Of a stretch of 64,000 bases of DNA, positions 11,648 to 22,520 are shown one piece after another (the stretch's first letter is position 1; every line of letters starts with the position of its first letter). Source of the stretch: Amphibalanus amphitrite (Eukaryota; Arthropoda; Thecostraca; Balanomorpha; Balanidae); NCBI RefSeq assembly GCF_019059575.1, contig NW_024881588.1, positions 868,001-932,000 on the forward strand, read 5' to 3'. Both the position numbers and the translations under genes were made by a program. Below the pieces are notes generated by a model. That model saw nothing but the letters and a program-made list of their open reading frames with translations, made no database searches and was not told where the DNA came from.

Positions 11648-13013
11648 CGGACCACTGGGCACGGCTGACCTGCAGTCGACTGTCCTGGGACGGCGGCCGT
11701 CCGACGGTGGATCCGTCAGCGGGCGGGGATGGTGAGTGGGGTACCCTACCGCCGTTAGTGGACCAGTGCCTAACGTTTCTGCCGTCTTGGGGGAAACGCA
11801 ACTTTTCTGCGAGTCGGATTCTCAAGAGCGTTGTCTTTGTCGTCGATCGCTTGGGGACTGTGGTTTAGAGGTGTTGGCTGTTGTAAGCATTCTGTGGGAC
11901 CTGTGATGGAGCAATGAGCATGCATTGTCTCGCTCCTATGTGTTGCATGGTATATGCTAGTGGAATTATCAAGTGCAATTCCTTATGCGAGCATTAAGAG
12001 GCGTAGTTGTCGAGGGCAAGCTTTCCGTAAGAGACCTACCTGCAAACGTTTCTAACAAGATTTTCAGTGTGTTGTTGTTTCTTTCGAATACGTTTATTTA
12101 AATTGAAAATTATTTCAGTTCTAGCTGTATTGTTCAGCTTAGACGTTTTCCTTTTAAGGAGAGTTCGGGCTTTCGTTGATAATTATTTGTCACTTGGTTT
12201 GCCTTATTGTGAAGGTACAAACAGCCAGTTCAGTTATGCTCACGTAGGTACCCTGTATACTCGTCATCAATCTCTGAGCTGCGACCAATGTGTTAGGGTC
12301 CTTGTGCAGTTTATACTTGCTCCCTTGAAGGGACACGTTTGTCATGACACCCTGTCCTGCTCTTCCGATGCGTACTTCCGTGAAGATGTAGGTATATTGC
12401 TTGGAGGAGATGTTGTTTTCCCGAGTTTTGCTTTGCGATTTAAATGTGTATCATCCAGCAGGGGAAATGTTAGCCAAATTATTACATGTGCTCTAGTCAA
12501 AGATACACACGACGCGACATCTTTTGGTTAGAATGGGTCCAGATTGTCGCTGTTATATATTTGGAGCCTGTTGAAGGTGAAATGTCTATATTGGGAGTCA
12601 TGATTCCTTGAAAATATATTGTATTTATGGACTGTCGTTTCATGTTTCATTGGGGCTCACGTGACCCTCGACAGCGACGTGTGATAGGCAGCTTATAGGC
12701 AGCTTCGTTTGCATGTTGTGCCGTACCTTGTGACATGGTTCAAAATTAGCACTAGCTGAACTGGATTGTGCTACATCTTGTCAGAGTCTTGCGAAACCTT
12801 AGATTTTAAAAAGGGCTCATATGCTTGATTATTGATATGTGAAATGTGTCAACAAACTTTCGGGACACCCTATAGGCGGCGTGCGGGGGCAGGCACGGGA
12901 GAATGTGGGATGAACGCTAAAAGTGGGGCTGGAAGTGGCGCATCGGCAGTTACAGTGGTGCGTTATATAACCTTGGAGCTACATTACATCCACAGCAACA
13001 CAGCGATATGTTC
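11648..13013 (+). other. Probable TBC1D20 3' UTR
   Basis: Sequence from the TBC1D20 stop to the first canonical polyadenylation signal at 13014. The 154-residue open frame at 12067-12531 has no recognisable domain and AT-rich codon use quite unlike the neighbouring gene, so it is treated as chance. Confidence 0.5.
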
Positions 13014-13019
13014 AATAAA
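13014..13019 (+). terminator. Polyadenylation signal AATAAA
   Basis: First canonical AATAAA downstream of TBC1D20, about 1.37 kb after the stop. Assignment to this gene is by position only. Confidence 0.45.
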
Positions 13020-13262
13020 ACCAGCTTACCTGAGGGAGATGTGCCCGCACAAGTAACTAAACGTCAAGTTGTCTGCATGTTAACTCATAAACGTCTTGGT
13101 CAGTCACTCACTTGACCATGTATTTTCTTGACACTGAAATTACCCGACAAAATTACCCTCCACTCAAAAACGCGTCAGTAATCATATGCCTCTCTATATT
13201 TGGAGCCCGTCGGTCTCGTGCTTCCATCACTATTCTGGGTCGTGGCATTGGATCCACTCCGT

Positions 13263-13374
13263 CACGTGATGGCACCACGGAGAGCCTAGCCAGGGCCGGG
13301 CCCAGTCACATGACTGCGACCGGGTGGCCTTGACGGGCGCCACGTGGTGGGGCCGCACGTGTTTGGTGCACGTG
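13263..13374. promoter_or_regulatory. Cluster of four CACGTG E-boxes
   Basis: Perfect CACGTG hexamers lie at 13263, 13341, 13356 and 13369, with a fifth 600 bp upstream at 12658. One is expected by chance about every 4 kb. The surrounding DNA (about 13250-13530) is GC-rich and looks like a promoter or enhancer island. Class B E-boxes bind bHLH factors such as Myc/Max, USF, MITF/TFE and Clock/Cycle; which gene it serves is unknown. Confidence 0.45.
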
Positions 13375-13551
13375 AGAGGGACACCCCGGGGTGCAGGCAG
13401 GCCCGCAGGTGGCTGGAGTCGGGACGGGCTCGTGGGGTCGGGCCGGTCGGTGTAAATGTGAGACGGGACCGGAGAAGGAGCGGGAGGGCAGGGTGCTCCG
13501 TGCTTCTGGTTCCTGGGTGTCGGCGTTGTTTCTTCAGATGGTTAACGGATC

Positions 13552-13790
13552 CCTGGCCCAATCTTACCAAATGCCGTGAATGCGCATTCACGGCATTTGG
13601 TAACATTCAGAACTATTCCACAAGTCATTTATTCATTCGTTCAGGCAACATTCATAATCATTAACGCTACCAAAATCATCGGACAAGAGTAGCTGGGTGT
13701 AAATAAAAAGGATATCTTTGATATCAGTGCCGTTAACTCCGGCCAGTGCTGCCAAATCCTATTTACGGCATTGTTAAGATTGGGCCCCTG
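13552..13790. mobile_element. 239-bp MITE with GGCCCAATCTTA ends and an internal palindrome
   Basis: The left end reads CTGGCCCAATCTTACCAAATG and the right end, on the other strand, CAGGGGCCCAATCTTAACAA, forming imperfect inverted ends of about 30 bp. The CAGGGGCC end resembles hAT-type MITEs. Positions 13564-13603 form a perfect 40-bp palindrome directly inside the left end. No clear target duplication could be read. Confidence 0.55.
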
Positions 13791-14225
13791 ATTCAGATAG
13801 GTGGTTTGGGATGCTACAGGACCGGCATACTTCCCAAATAGGTTATCTAGTTTCCAAAGATTCCTCGGATCTCGCTTCCTTGTAATGCATTGCTGCGCAA
13901 CTTAACGCTCGCCCGTATACGGGGGGGGGGGGGTCAAACGAACTCCCTTGGTTTTTCGCGAATGACTCGTGTAAAAAGCGGCCGATCACGACGAAACTTT
14001 CATTACCCTCGCGTTAATCAATTTTACACCCACCCTGAAAATTTCATCGCCCTGACCCAAAGGACCTTTGACCTGTGACCTACTTTTCGAGACCATGTTC
14101 GGTCGGAATCGCGATTCGGCGTATGTCGATCGCATTAGCCGCGCAGTCTTTTCGGCGTAGTTTTAAGCGTTCAAACACGTGATATGATGTTGCTCCCATG
14201 CATTAGGGTGGGTGTTAAGGTCACC

Positions 14226-15427
14226 TTAACCCGCGCCCGGCTGGGGGTCCTGGATTTCCACGCCCTGCTGGGGGGGGGGGGTGTTTGAACACCCCCCCTT
14301 CTAACTCGGCTCCTGGGCCACGTAGCGATACGCGGAAGGCGGCGTTCGAAAGAGCGTCAAAAATAATGAGGAAATCACTTCGGTCAATTTTTTGGTCAGG
14401 TCAAAGGTCAGGTCACCAGAGGTCATTGAAGGCAAATTTTCGCCGATTTCCAGGTCGAATGTCGAAAATTTCCAAGAAGCCAACGCATAACTCGGGAACC
14501 AATAGAGCTACAGCGCCGCGGAAAAGCGCATTCGATAGCCCTATTAACGCCCTTTCTGAATATTTTTCTCAGATTTGACCTAACGTCAACGGTTTTGCCT
14601 GCAGGGGGCAAAAACTGCAAAAATAGCCGATTTTTTCGGAAACAGTTTTTCTGCAATAACTTTTGACCCAAGCATTGTACGAGCTTACTTTTACCGGCAT
14701 CGTGTTCCTCTCGTCAAGACGCATCGAACGAACTATAATTTGACCTTGAAAGGTCAACTTGAAAATTTGACCTCAGGTCAAGGTCATGACCTGACCGGAA
14801 AGGGTCATGTTGCATATCAGTCGATCCGTATCGTCGAGCTGAACACATCTAAGGCGTTTTCATCGCTCTAGCATGCCTCTATCAAAAGTTATTTGCGAAA
14901 AACTGTTAGATACCATTCGTGACCTAAGATGACCTCAGGGCATAAGCAGGGGTCACAGACACCATTTTCATGTTCAGTGTGTCTAAACCACTTGTAATTC
15001 AGTGGTTGGGAGTGTTTATAATGTCTTTCGTCCAAAACAGGCGCATTTCAATTTTCTCCCATTGACTTATAATGGTGAGGTCGCAAAATTGACCTGACCT
15101 TAGGTCATCGATATCAAAATTCTGAGATATACATTTTGTACATGCTAATGCTCTTAGCAATCGCTGAAAGTTTCAAAGCGATCGGTCACTCGGTGTAGCT
15201 ATGACAGACATTGAAACTTTTTATGAGGTGAGGTCACTTCGAGTGACCTGGTGACCTGACCTTGAATGACCTTGGTCTGAAATTTTCACAACATGTGTAG
15301 AATTGATGTATGATAAGGTGTACCAAAAACGGCGGCGCTCCGCGCCGCCGTTTTTGAGATATTCGCGAAAAACCACAGGGGGGGGGGGGGTGTTCAAACA
15401 CCCCCCCCCCAGCAGGGCGCGGGTTAA
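14226..15427. mobile_element. Nested TTAA-flanked element with poly-G ends
   Basis: TTAA at 14226-14229 and 15424-15427 flanks inverted ends that read CCCGCGCCC, then (on both strands) CTGCTGGGGGGG and GTGTTTGAACACC. The left end also contains an extra 25-bp partial repeat. The paralogous copy at 40 kb reads straight through as CACCTTA-CGGTCAAGTCAGG at about 40531, matching the bases outside this insert, so the insert and its target site are directly visible. The interior is again rich in GGTCA words and contains a 33-bp hairpin at 15324-15356. Confidence 0.75.
15324..15356. repeat. GC-rich hairpin inside the nested element
   Basis: Two perfect 14-base arms (CAAAAACGGCGGCG and its complement) surround a 5-base loop. 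Its location in a transposon argues against a host terminator. Confidence 0.7.
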
Positions 15428-16002
15428 GCTCAGGTCAGGTCATTGACCTTTGGTGACGTCTGTTCACTTTCGAGTTTTACATGTTTTTAGGCTAGTCTTT
15501 TTTTTAGCTAAATTCGAATTTAGCAACCATTTGAACATTAACGAAGTACTATTGGTGCCTTCGTAACATGTTACGAAACTGTCAGAGACGGCTGATACCT
15601 TCTACGAATACCCGGCGGCCGGCAGGACACCTACTGGTTGACCTGACCTGACCTGACCTGACCCGACCTGGCCTAAATGCATGAAGACATCATCTGTGAT
15701 CAAAGCTAACATGATATTCGTGATCAGCACCCCGAAATACCTCATAGCAGCTACACTTTACGAAGTTCTAACAGGTCCCGATTTTTCCGACTTTTGGGTC
15801 ATTGGCCTGACCTGGAAGGTCAACCGATGACCTAGGACCTTAAAGTTGGGTATCGTCGGCTTCCTCTCGTCACGGGCAACACGCTCGTCTTTCTTTCCCG
15901 GGAAGCTCTAGCTCGATCAGGGGCGAAACGGCAAGGGGTGCCCCCCCCCCCCCCCCCTCCATACGTTCGCGGCTGGCAAAACACCAATACGGGCGAGGTT
16001 AA

Positions 16003-17770
16003 ATCAAGCTCCCCAAAATCAGATGTTAGTGAATTGTTCCGTGCGAAGAACACGCAAACTTTCAGTTTCGGACGCTACAACTGATGGGCTATTCTCTAAA
16101 AGGTCTTCTGGGTCCGCTAATGCTGCATTTGGTGTTATTTGGTGAATAGATTTGGTGACGTGTGATATTTGTAGTAGATCAGGATACTTGGTGAGTTGTA
16201 GGTGCCTAACCTTTTGACCATTGTTTCGCTTTATTTTGAAATAGATATTTCCATACTAATAAGTGATGGAAGATCATTATAATACCCATCTGTGATCTGA
16301 CGGCATTACAACTATAACCGTTGAAATCTAATTTCCATCGAGAAACTGAGACTCACGGAACCATCTCCGATCAGTGTGAGGCAAATGAATTGTACAGTTT
16401 TATTTTCAAAAATGTTGTTCAGCTTTCGAGACATATTACTTATTAGACATTTAAACGTTCTTATTCTGTTGCTTACCCGAGCTTCCTCGATTCTTTGGCT
16501 ATAGTGAAGCCTGCGTGACAAACTCGCTTAGCATATGATTTAGCTTCGGGAATCCATTCATTCAAAGCATTTGGAAGTGAAACGAAAAACACATGGCAAT
16601 AAAACTGATGAGATCTCGTCTTTAATTCATGATTGGCGTCTGGCCCTAGACAGAGACATCAGCAGCGGCCGTTTAAAACACACCCACTCTTCGCCGGCTC
16701 CCGGAACAAGCTTCTATTCACGAGGAACATAACAGAGCACCAGGGCCCGCGGCCGAATACCGGCGCCCGGCCAGCCGCAAAAACGGCCTCGATCATGAGG
16801 CGGCCATGCTGGAGGAGCGTGGTGCCGCCGCCGCCGCGTCCAGCGCCCGCGGCGGCTAGCCCGGCCACCGAGCGTGGCCGCGGGCTGCTGCCGCCGCGCT
16901 CCGAGCTGAGCTGAGGAGGCCGGCGCGGGCCGGGTCGGGCCGGGGCGCGCCAGGTCGGCTCGTCCTCTAGGTGCCCTTGCCGGGGGCTCGGTGCCGGGCC
17001 GGCCGGCCTCCCGTCGCGGCCGATCCATCTGCGCCGGCCGGCCGGCCGCATCAGGTGGCTGTTCGGGCCGGCGAGCGGCGCGCCAGAGTCCCAGTCTGCC
17101 CGTTTGGGTCGGGGCTGCCCTGTCGTAACTGACGGACGCGTCCGCAGGGCCGCGGCGTGTCGTAAATGTGCTGCTCGGCTGGCGGCTGGTATCGCTCATG
17201 GTGCACGCTGCTCGCGGTAATTGAGGCAGCTTGGGTGCCAACTGATAGGCTGCCAGCTGCACATATCAATCGTTCCTGTTGTGGCTATTGGTTGCAATGC
17301 CTGCTCCACGTTAATTTGATATTAGTTAAGGGTACCTATGTTACCTATTATTCCGGGTATCATCATCATGCAGGGCGATCTACATTTAGGCCTGAATGGC
17401 CAGGGTAATGTATAGGTTGTTTTGAACGGCGCTTATCCCTCTCCCCGGCCATTTTTCACCTCTCCATTGCACTTGGCTTCCTTACATACCTACGCACGTC
17501 ACGCTGAGAAGTGTGTTTTCTTGTAAATTATGATCTCGCGGCTGTTGTTTGAGGCGGGAAGCGCCCTTTGCCTCTGTTGGACTGACCTGAAAGAGAAGAT
17601 TCAGGAGCTGACACTTTTTGCTCTTGTTTTGACGTAAATATTAGTACAGTAGGTAAACAACAACGTAACTAAATCAGTTCCAGATAATAGAATAGCACCT
17701 TGATACGCACTGCATGATTGTATAACGACGGATGTCAATATGATAAAATCATATATTGTTAGATCTAAAC
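16003..17770. other. Intergenic with a GC-rich island at about 16630-17260
   Basis: The island has long open frames on both strands (182 codons on minus, 93 on plus), as expected for stop-poor GC-rich DNA. None contains a domain or splice pattern that I recognise. It may be a promoter island or first exon; AATAAA occurs at 16596 on the plus strand. Outside the island nothing was seen. Confidence 0.35.
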
Positions 17771-18011
17771 CAGGGCTGCGGAGTCGATGGATTTTCGGCG
17801 ACTCCGACTCCGGCTCCGACTCCGGCTTTCAAAAACCAGCTCCGACTCCGACTCCGACTCCGGGCAGAATTGTCGACTCCGACCGACTCTCGGTGACTCC
17901 GACTCCGACTCCGGCTCGGGTTTCTAAAATCGACTCCGACTCCGACTCCGACTCCGGTCATAACTGTCGACTCCGACCGACTCCGACTCCGACTCCGACT
18001 CCGCAGCCCTG
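17771..18011. mobile_element. 241-bp MITE made of GACTCC repeats
   Basis: The ends are perfect inverted repeats CAGGGCTGCGGAGTCG and CGACTCCG...CAGCCCTG, and the interior is mostly GACTCC or GGCTCC words in one orientation, interrupted by short spacers that themselves repeat (GTCGACTCCGACCGACTC twice). Flanks AGATCTAAAC and AATTCTAAAC agree at 8 of 10 positions and may be an aged target duplication. Elements with this end sequence are widespread in invertebrate genomes. Confidence 0.65.
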
Positions 18012-18755
18012 AATTCTAAACCGTCGCTCGCTCCATTCTCCCGGTTTTTCACTGCTTACTGGGATCACTTTGGCGCTTCACGACTTTGCCATTTGATGAA
18101 GTCAGTTGTAGAGTTAGAATGATTTGTAATAAAGGCGAATGTTAACCCTCTCCGCTTTTTTATACCGGCAATGGAAAACTAAATATAATGGAAACGTATC
18201 ACTCATAACTGAAAATGTGCGCACAGTTACCACCGTCGACAGTCATGACCCTGTAGTTAGGCGCCCCGGTGTCGTAACCTGTCCAGTGCCTGCGGCTGGC
18301 GTCCCGCAGGGCACCGTCCTATCTCCTCCCCTATCTTACCGTTTCACTATTCACCTACTGTGGGGTGGAATGTGTCACATGATTGGTCCGACGGCTTCTG
18401 ACGTCACGACTGGCTGATATCGAACCTGTTCCCTCCATAAAATGACGTCAGCTCTTTCACGAAGAGTTGGTCCGTTTTGAAACTGGTTCTCACAAGAAGA
18501 AAGGCGTTAAATCCCCCAGAGATTTTGTTCTTCTCCGACTACATTTACTAACGACGTCATTTATCATTATTGGATGCCGACAGTTTCTTCTGTCATTCAT
18601 ATTATGAGCCTGCTAAATCGGAAAGTAGCGATGAATGAGGTGATGAGTGTCACGCTAACCTGTGCTATCAAAGTGAATTTTGGGAGGTGCGTCTATATTT
18701 GGGCAACTGGGTTTTAGTAAAAGTAAAGGTAACATATTCGCGTACACTGTACAGT
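18012..18755. other. Intergenic, no gene supported
   Basis: Open frames here are short and lack motifs. Near 18735 the word ATTCGCGTACA precedes the transposon at 18756 and recurs on its far side. Confidence 0.35.
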
Positions 18756-19683
18756 GTAGGGGAAGCGGGGGGAGCACCGCCACCTTAAGCATTTCTGCTC
18801 ACCGAGCTGATATGCGTAGTAAAAACGAAGCTCTTTTGCATTCATGTGAAAGTAGGAATGTTTTCCTACATGTTGGCATAGTTTCCAGCGCTCCATTATA
18901 AAATTTCGCTACTTTACAGACATTGAAAACAAGTCCTGCATTTTCCGTCCTCCAAAAAATGTGCGGGTAGCACCGCCACTGATGGCGATGTTATCCACAG
19001 ATCGGCCTTACGGTGACAGCCACCCTTGGAAGCGTTACTGCTGTCTGAAAAAGTAACTCAAACTCATATAAGACACACAAGAGTTGGTTGTCAGTTTGTC
19101 ACAGATCAGACTGTTTGTTGCGGACAATATGCATACAAAGCATGACAAATTCACGTTTATTTCGAAACATCCAGTGAAGTTAAACGTGAGGTTAAACAGA
19201 CGACGTTTGCGGCCTAACTAAAGCTCTTCTCCGAGCTGAGTGAATCATCATTGCGGCTTTATCCATTTTGCCACCCCTTGGGGTAGCACCGCCGAGCATG
19301 GCGGTGTTACCCCACACACAGTCATGGACCGACCACGTCCAGACGGGAAAACAAGCCGGGACGCGATTCTTCTGTAATTCCTTTCTCAACGAAGAGCACT
19401 TCATGCCCTCAAATTTAACGTAAAAATCAAGGCATTTTGACTTCAAATGACCACTTACTTGCTGCTAAAACATGCCAAATGATTACAACGATGGTTTGAA
19501 ATTCACAAAATGGGCAATTGCGATCTCAAAATCAAATAAATCTTAGCGAAACCTACCTCACGCGGCGTCCCGTTTCCGTTCGGACACCGAAATGGCGGGT
19601 GTTTACATTTACAATTCAGAGTTTTGCCGATAGAGAGGATGGCGGTGTTTCCCACATGGCGGTGCTACCCCCGCTTCCCCTAC
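18756..19683. mobile_element. 928-bp inverted-repeat element with GGTAGCACCGCC words
   Basis: The ends share GTAGGGGAAGCGGGGG followed by AGCACCGCCA as inverted repeats. The same GGTAGCACCGCC word, paired with its complement GGCGGTGTTACC, recurs internally near 18965 and 19285 and at the right end (19640-19670), again as close inverted pairs. No transposase frame is present. No simple short target duplication was found, but ATTCGCGTACA occurs just outside both ends. Confidence 0.65.
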
Positions 19684-21520
19684 TCCATATAAGTAATTCG
19701 CGTACAGCGTACAGCAATCATAGGCGGCGGAACGGGAGGGCACCGGGGCACCGTGCCCCTTTGATTTTGGCATTTTTTTAACTGAAGGTGTTCCGCCGCT
19801 ACTGACAGCAATTCGCGTACAGCCCATGTGTGCTGTCGAGTATTATTGCAATTAATTGTATGAGGCTTGAGTTGTGGTAATGTCACAATTTATGTAGCCT
19901 TTCTGATGAAAATTGACGAATTTTGAAGCAGTGTGGAAACAAAGTTGTATAGTTTTCTCTCTATTCTGAAAAAAATGACAAGTTTTCATTGATTTAGGGC
20001 GCTGCAAGTTTTGTTTTTGTCCCAACTGCCCCGTTTGGATCCGAAAGCGTTCGTTTATTATTTGAGAAGCAAAATATCAATCGTCTTTCACCATACTGTG
20101 CTATCATTGGCGATTGGCTTTTTTAATTATTTCGTTCGTCTGTTTTAATCTGTCCCACAACTACAGTGTCTCTTAGTTATTTTAGTATTTGATAGCAAGA
20201 TCATTTATTTTATTTCTTACTTTCACACCACTGGCATATTTGTATCGTATTTCTGTCACCCAGAGGAGCCACTGACCGAGTGGCGGGGCCGGTCCCGTGA
20301 CAGGCCCGGCGTGACGGTCAGTTTTTCTCCCGAGATTCAGTTCGGAGAATCCGCCGGCGGACGAACCCTAATCGTAGCTGACTGGCTGAGAGCGGAATGG
20401 AGCGGCCAGAAGCGGCACACCTCGGCGAAACTGCGCCACAAAGGCCGCAGAACGGGGAGACGGGGAGGCGGCGGCGCCCTGAGAGATGACTGGAAATGGA
20501 CGCCACCGAACTGGGGATTTAACCGATTGATGCGGCCCCGTCCCACTCCTGGCTCAGAATAGATCTCTAAGAGGGAGCGCAGGGAGAAAATATTCGGTTC
20601 CACGAAAGCGAAGAGCCGGCGGGCCTTTTTGGGCCTGGCGGTTGCCTAATGGACAGTTGCGTGTATCACAGAAATGCGTTGGGCAATACTGGTGGGTACA
20701 CACTGACCTTGGCCAAAGCATCCACCCGTGTAATTGTGTAGACACGTCGGGGCACTTCTATTAGATGATTCAAATCTACGTGACCTTTATTGGTATTTCA
20801 GCCTTGAATAGTAATCTAGCCACATTTATCAGACCAAGTTCACAAGTGCGTGCCTAATGTGCGATCTGCTTGAATGTTTCTAAATGAAAAAGGAAGTAAT
20901 TGGAGCGTTTTCGTTAAAAACTGTCATCGCACTTTCAATATCAGCAATAATCACACGCAGATCTGTCCATCCCATGGTCCACATCGCCTCCTTCCCCATA
21001 CGGCGCGGCGCCGATATGTTTTACGAGTCTCCGCCCGGGGGACAGAAAGCGTGTCCGACGTTTTTTCTTCTCCTGTCGACGACCCCGGTCAGCGACCTGG
21101 TTTGTAACACTTTCACCAGTCGGTGGGCCGGGCACCGGCGACCGAGCCAGGAGTCCCGACGGATGGCGCGCGCAGGGACGGCTCCGTCACCGCTACCGCC
21201 GAGGACGACTGCCCTGACCTGCCCCAATGGTGGGGCCGTCACGATACGATCTCGGCCCGCCGCCGCCGCCGCAGCGGCAGCAGCAGCAGCAGTAGCAGCG
21301 GCGTGCGTGCGTATGCCCTCGGGGACGCGATTGGCACGGGTAGTATGAAGGGAGGCTGTGCGAGCCGATGGGACTGCAATTTTTTTCAAGTTCTTGGCAT
21401 GAGGCGTCGGGCTCAAATCATTTTAAAAAGCTTCTATGTATTTTTGTTAAGTAAAAAGTATTTTCACACGCCACTTTTCTATTTCCCGTCTCTGCACTAA
21501 TTATAAGGCCCCCGGCGTCC
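19684..21520. other. Intergenic with two GC-rich islands
   Basis: GC-rich patches at about 20260-20640 and 21000-21350 keep several frames open. The second includes a CGC/CAG triplet run near 21255-21305 that gives poly-Ala, poly-Ser or poly-Arg according to frame. Neither has a recognised domain or a convincing exon boundary pair; both could be promoter islands or first exons. Confidence 0.3.
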
Positions 21521-21529
21521 GGTTGAGTT

Positions 21530-22520
21530 TGGCGGCAGCATCTCGTCGAGGCGGCCTCTAGTGACTGCATTTGTGTCACATAACAATAACACCGGCGACT
21601 GCAACGTCGAATAGCTAGTATCATAGCTGATTTTTGAAAGGTAGAGTGTATCTTCGGTCCATTTTCTATGGTCGTCTGTTCTTCTACACCACGTATGATT
21701 CCCGACTGAAGAAACAGTAGAAGAAAACATTTATGAGGATAAGATGTTTGTTTTTATCGGATCCTGTGAATACATTAATCTGTTTTGCTGCTATGGTAAC
21801 GAGCACACTGCACAGTGCACTGTGCACAATAACACTGCACATTTACACATACCTATTAACATTTATCGTTATTATTTTTAGGACAATTAGTGATGTCAAA
21901 TAGGCCTATTTACCGTATAGCTTTAAGGCATGCCTTCATGAGCCCGGATGACGAATATTAGTATGTGGACAGTTGGAGGGAATACTGTGCCGGATGGCGT
22001 ATCAGAGACTGCGTCGCAGCATGGGCTCTAGCGGAGACTGCAGTGACGATGACACGATAGCACTACGAGCAGCACGGTGACGAAGGGCGGCGGGTCTCAG
22101 TGTAAAGGGCCGGTAATCCATTCAAAAATGCAGAAGTCGCACAAGAGACGCCTGTTTATCCTTCTGTCACTGATTGCTTCACAATCGGTGGACACTGAAG
22201 GCACGCTGGTATCGTTTTGTGGTGTCGCATTTAATACCTATTTCGCACGGTAGCAGTGATTCGATTTCCGCTCGCTCACCGTATTAGACGGGTTTTGTTC
22301 ATGCTACTGCAGGTTTGTGCTGAGATCACCATTTTCACCTAACGAGGTCTGGTCGACCTCACAGTCAACCATTGGAGCTGGTCGGGTTCGATCTCACAAG
22401 GAGCTGCCTGATACTCGCCATTGGGCGTCGCAGTCGCCGGTGTTATTGTTATGTGACACAACTGCAGTTACTGGAAGCTGCATCAGAAAGACAGCGCCGC
22501 CGTCTCGGTGCGAGGTGTTC
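21530..22520. mobile_element. Inverted-repeat structure with arms at about 21530-21640 and 22380-22510
   Basis: A core of about 31 bases ending CACCGGCGACTGC at 21572-21602 recurs exactly as its reverse complement at 22430-22460, and similarity extends for about 100 bases around it. This looks like the two arms of a DNA transposon or fold-back element of about 1 kb. Outer boundaries and target duplication were not resolved. Confidence 0.5.

Larger units (their letters stand above)
13902..16002. mobile_element. TTAA-flanked GGTCA-rich element, copy 1, carrying a nested insertion
   Basis: TTAA stands at both ends (13902-13905 and 15999-16002), followed inward by near-identical inverted ends (C[G]CTCGCCCGTAT) and homopolymer G/C runs. 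The body is unusually dense in GGTCA and TGACC, including five consecutive TGACC words near 15640. A homologous, shorter copy occurs at 40225-41195, and alignment by eye shows that 14226-15427 is an insertion. The element proper is therefore about 0.9 kb. It encodes no protein. TTAA duplication fits piggyBac or Kolobok-type transposition. Confidence 0.7.

Noticed and set aside
10820-11655. Minus-strand frames of 184 and 127 codons
   Set aside because: Shadows of TBC1D20 on the opposite strand.
12067-12531. 154-codon frame downstream of TBC1D20
   Set aside because: AT-rich codons, no domain, lies in the probable 3' UTR before AATAAA.
16714-17262. 182-codon minus-strand frame, proline- and arginine-rich
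   Set aside because: GC-rich island open in several frames on both strands; no motif or splice support.
21255-21305. Poly-alanine coding exon
   Set aside because: A triplet run readable as Ala, Ser or Arg by frame; no exon boundaries support any of them.
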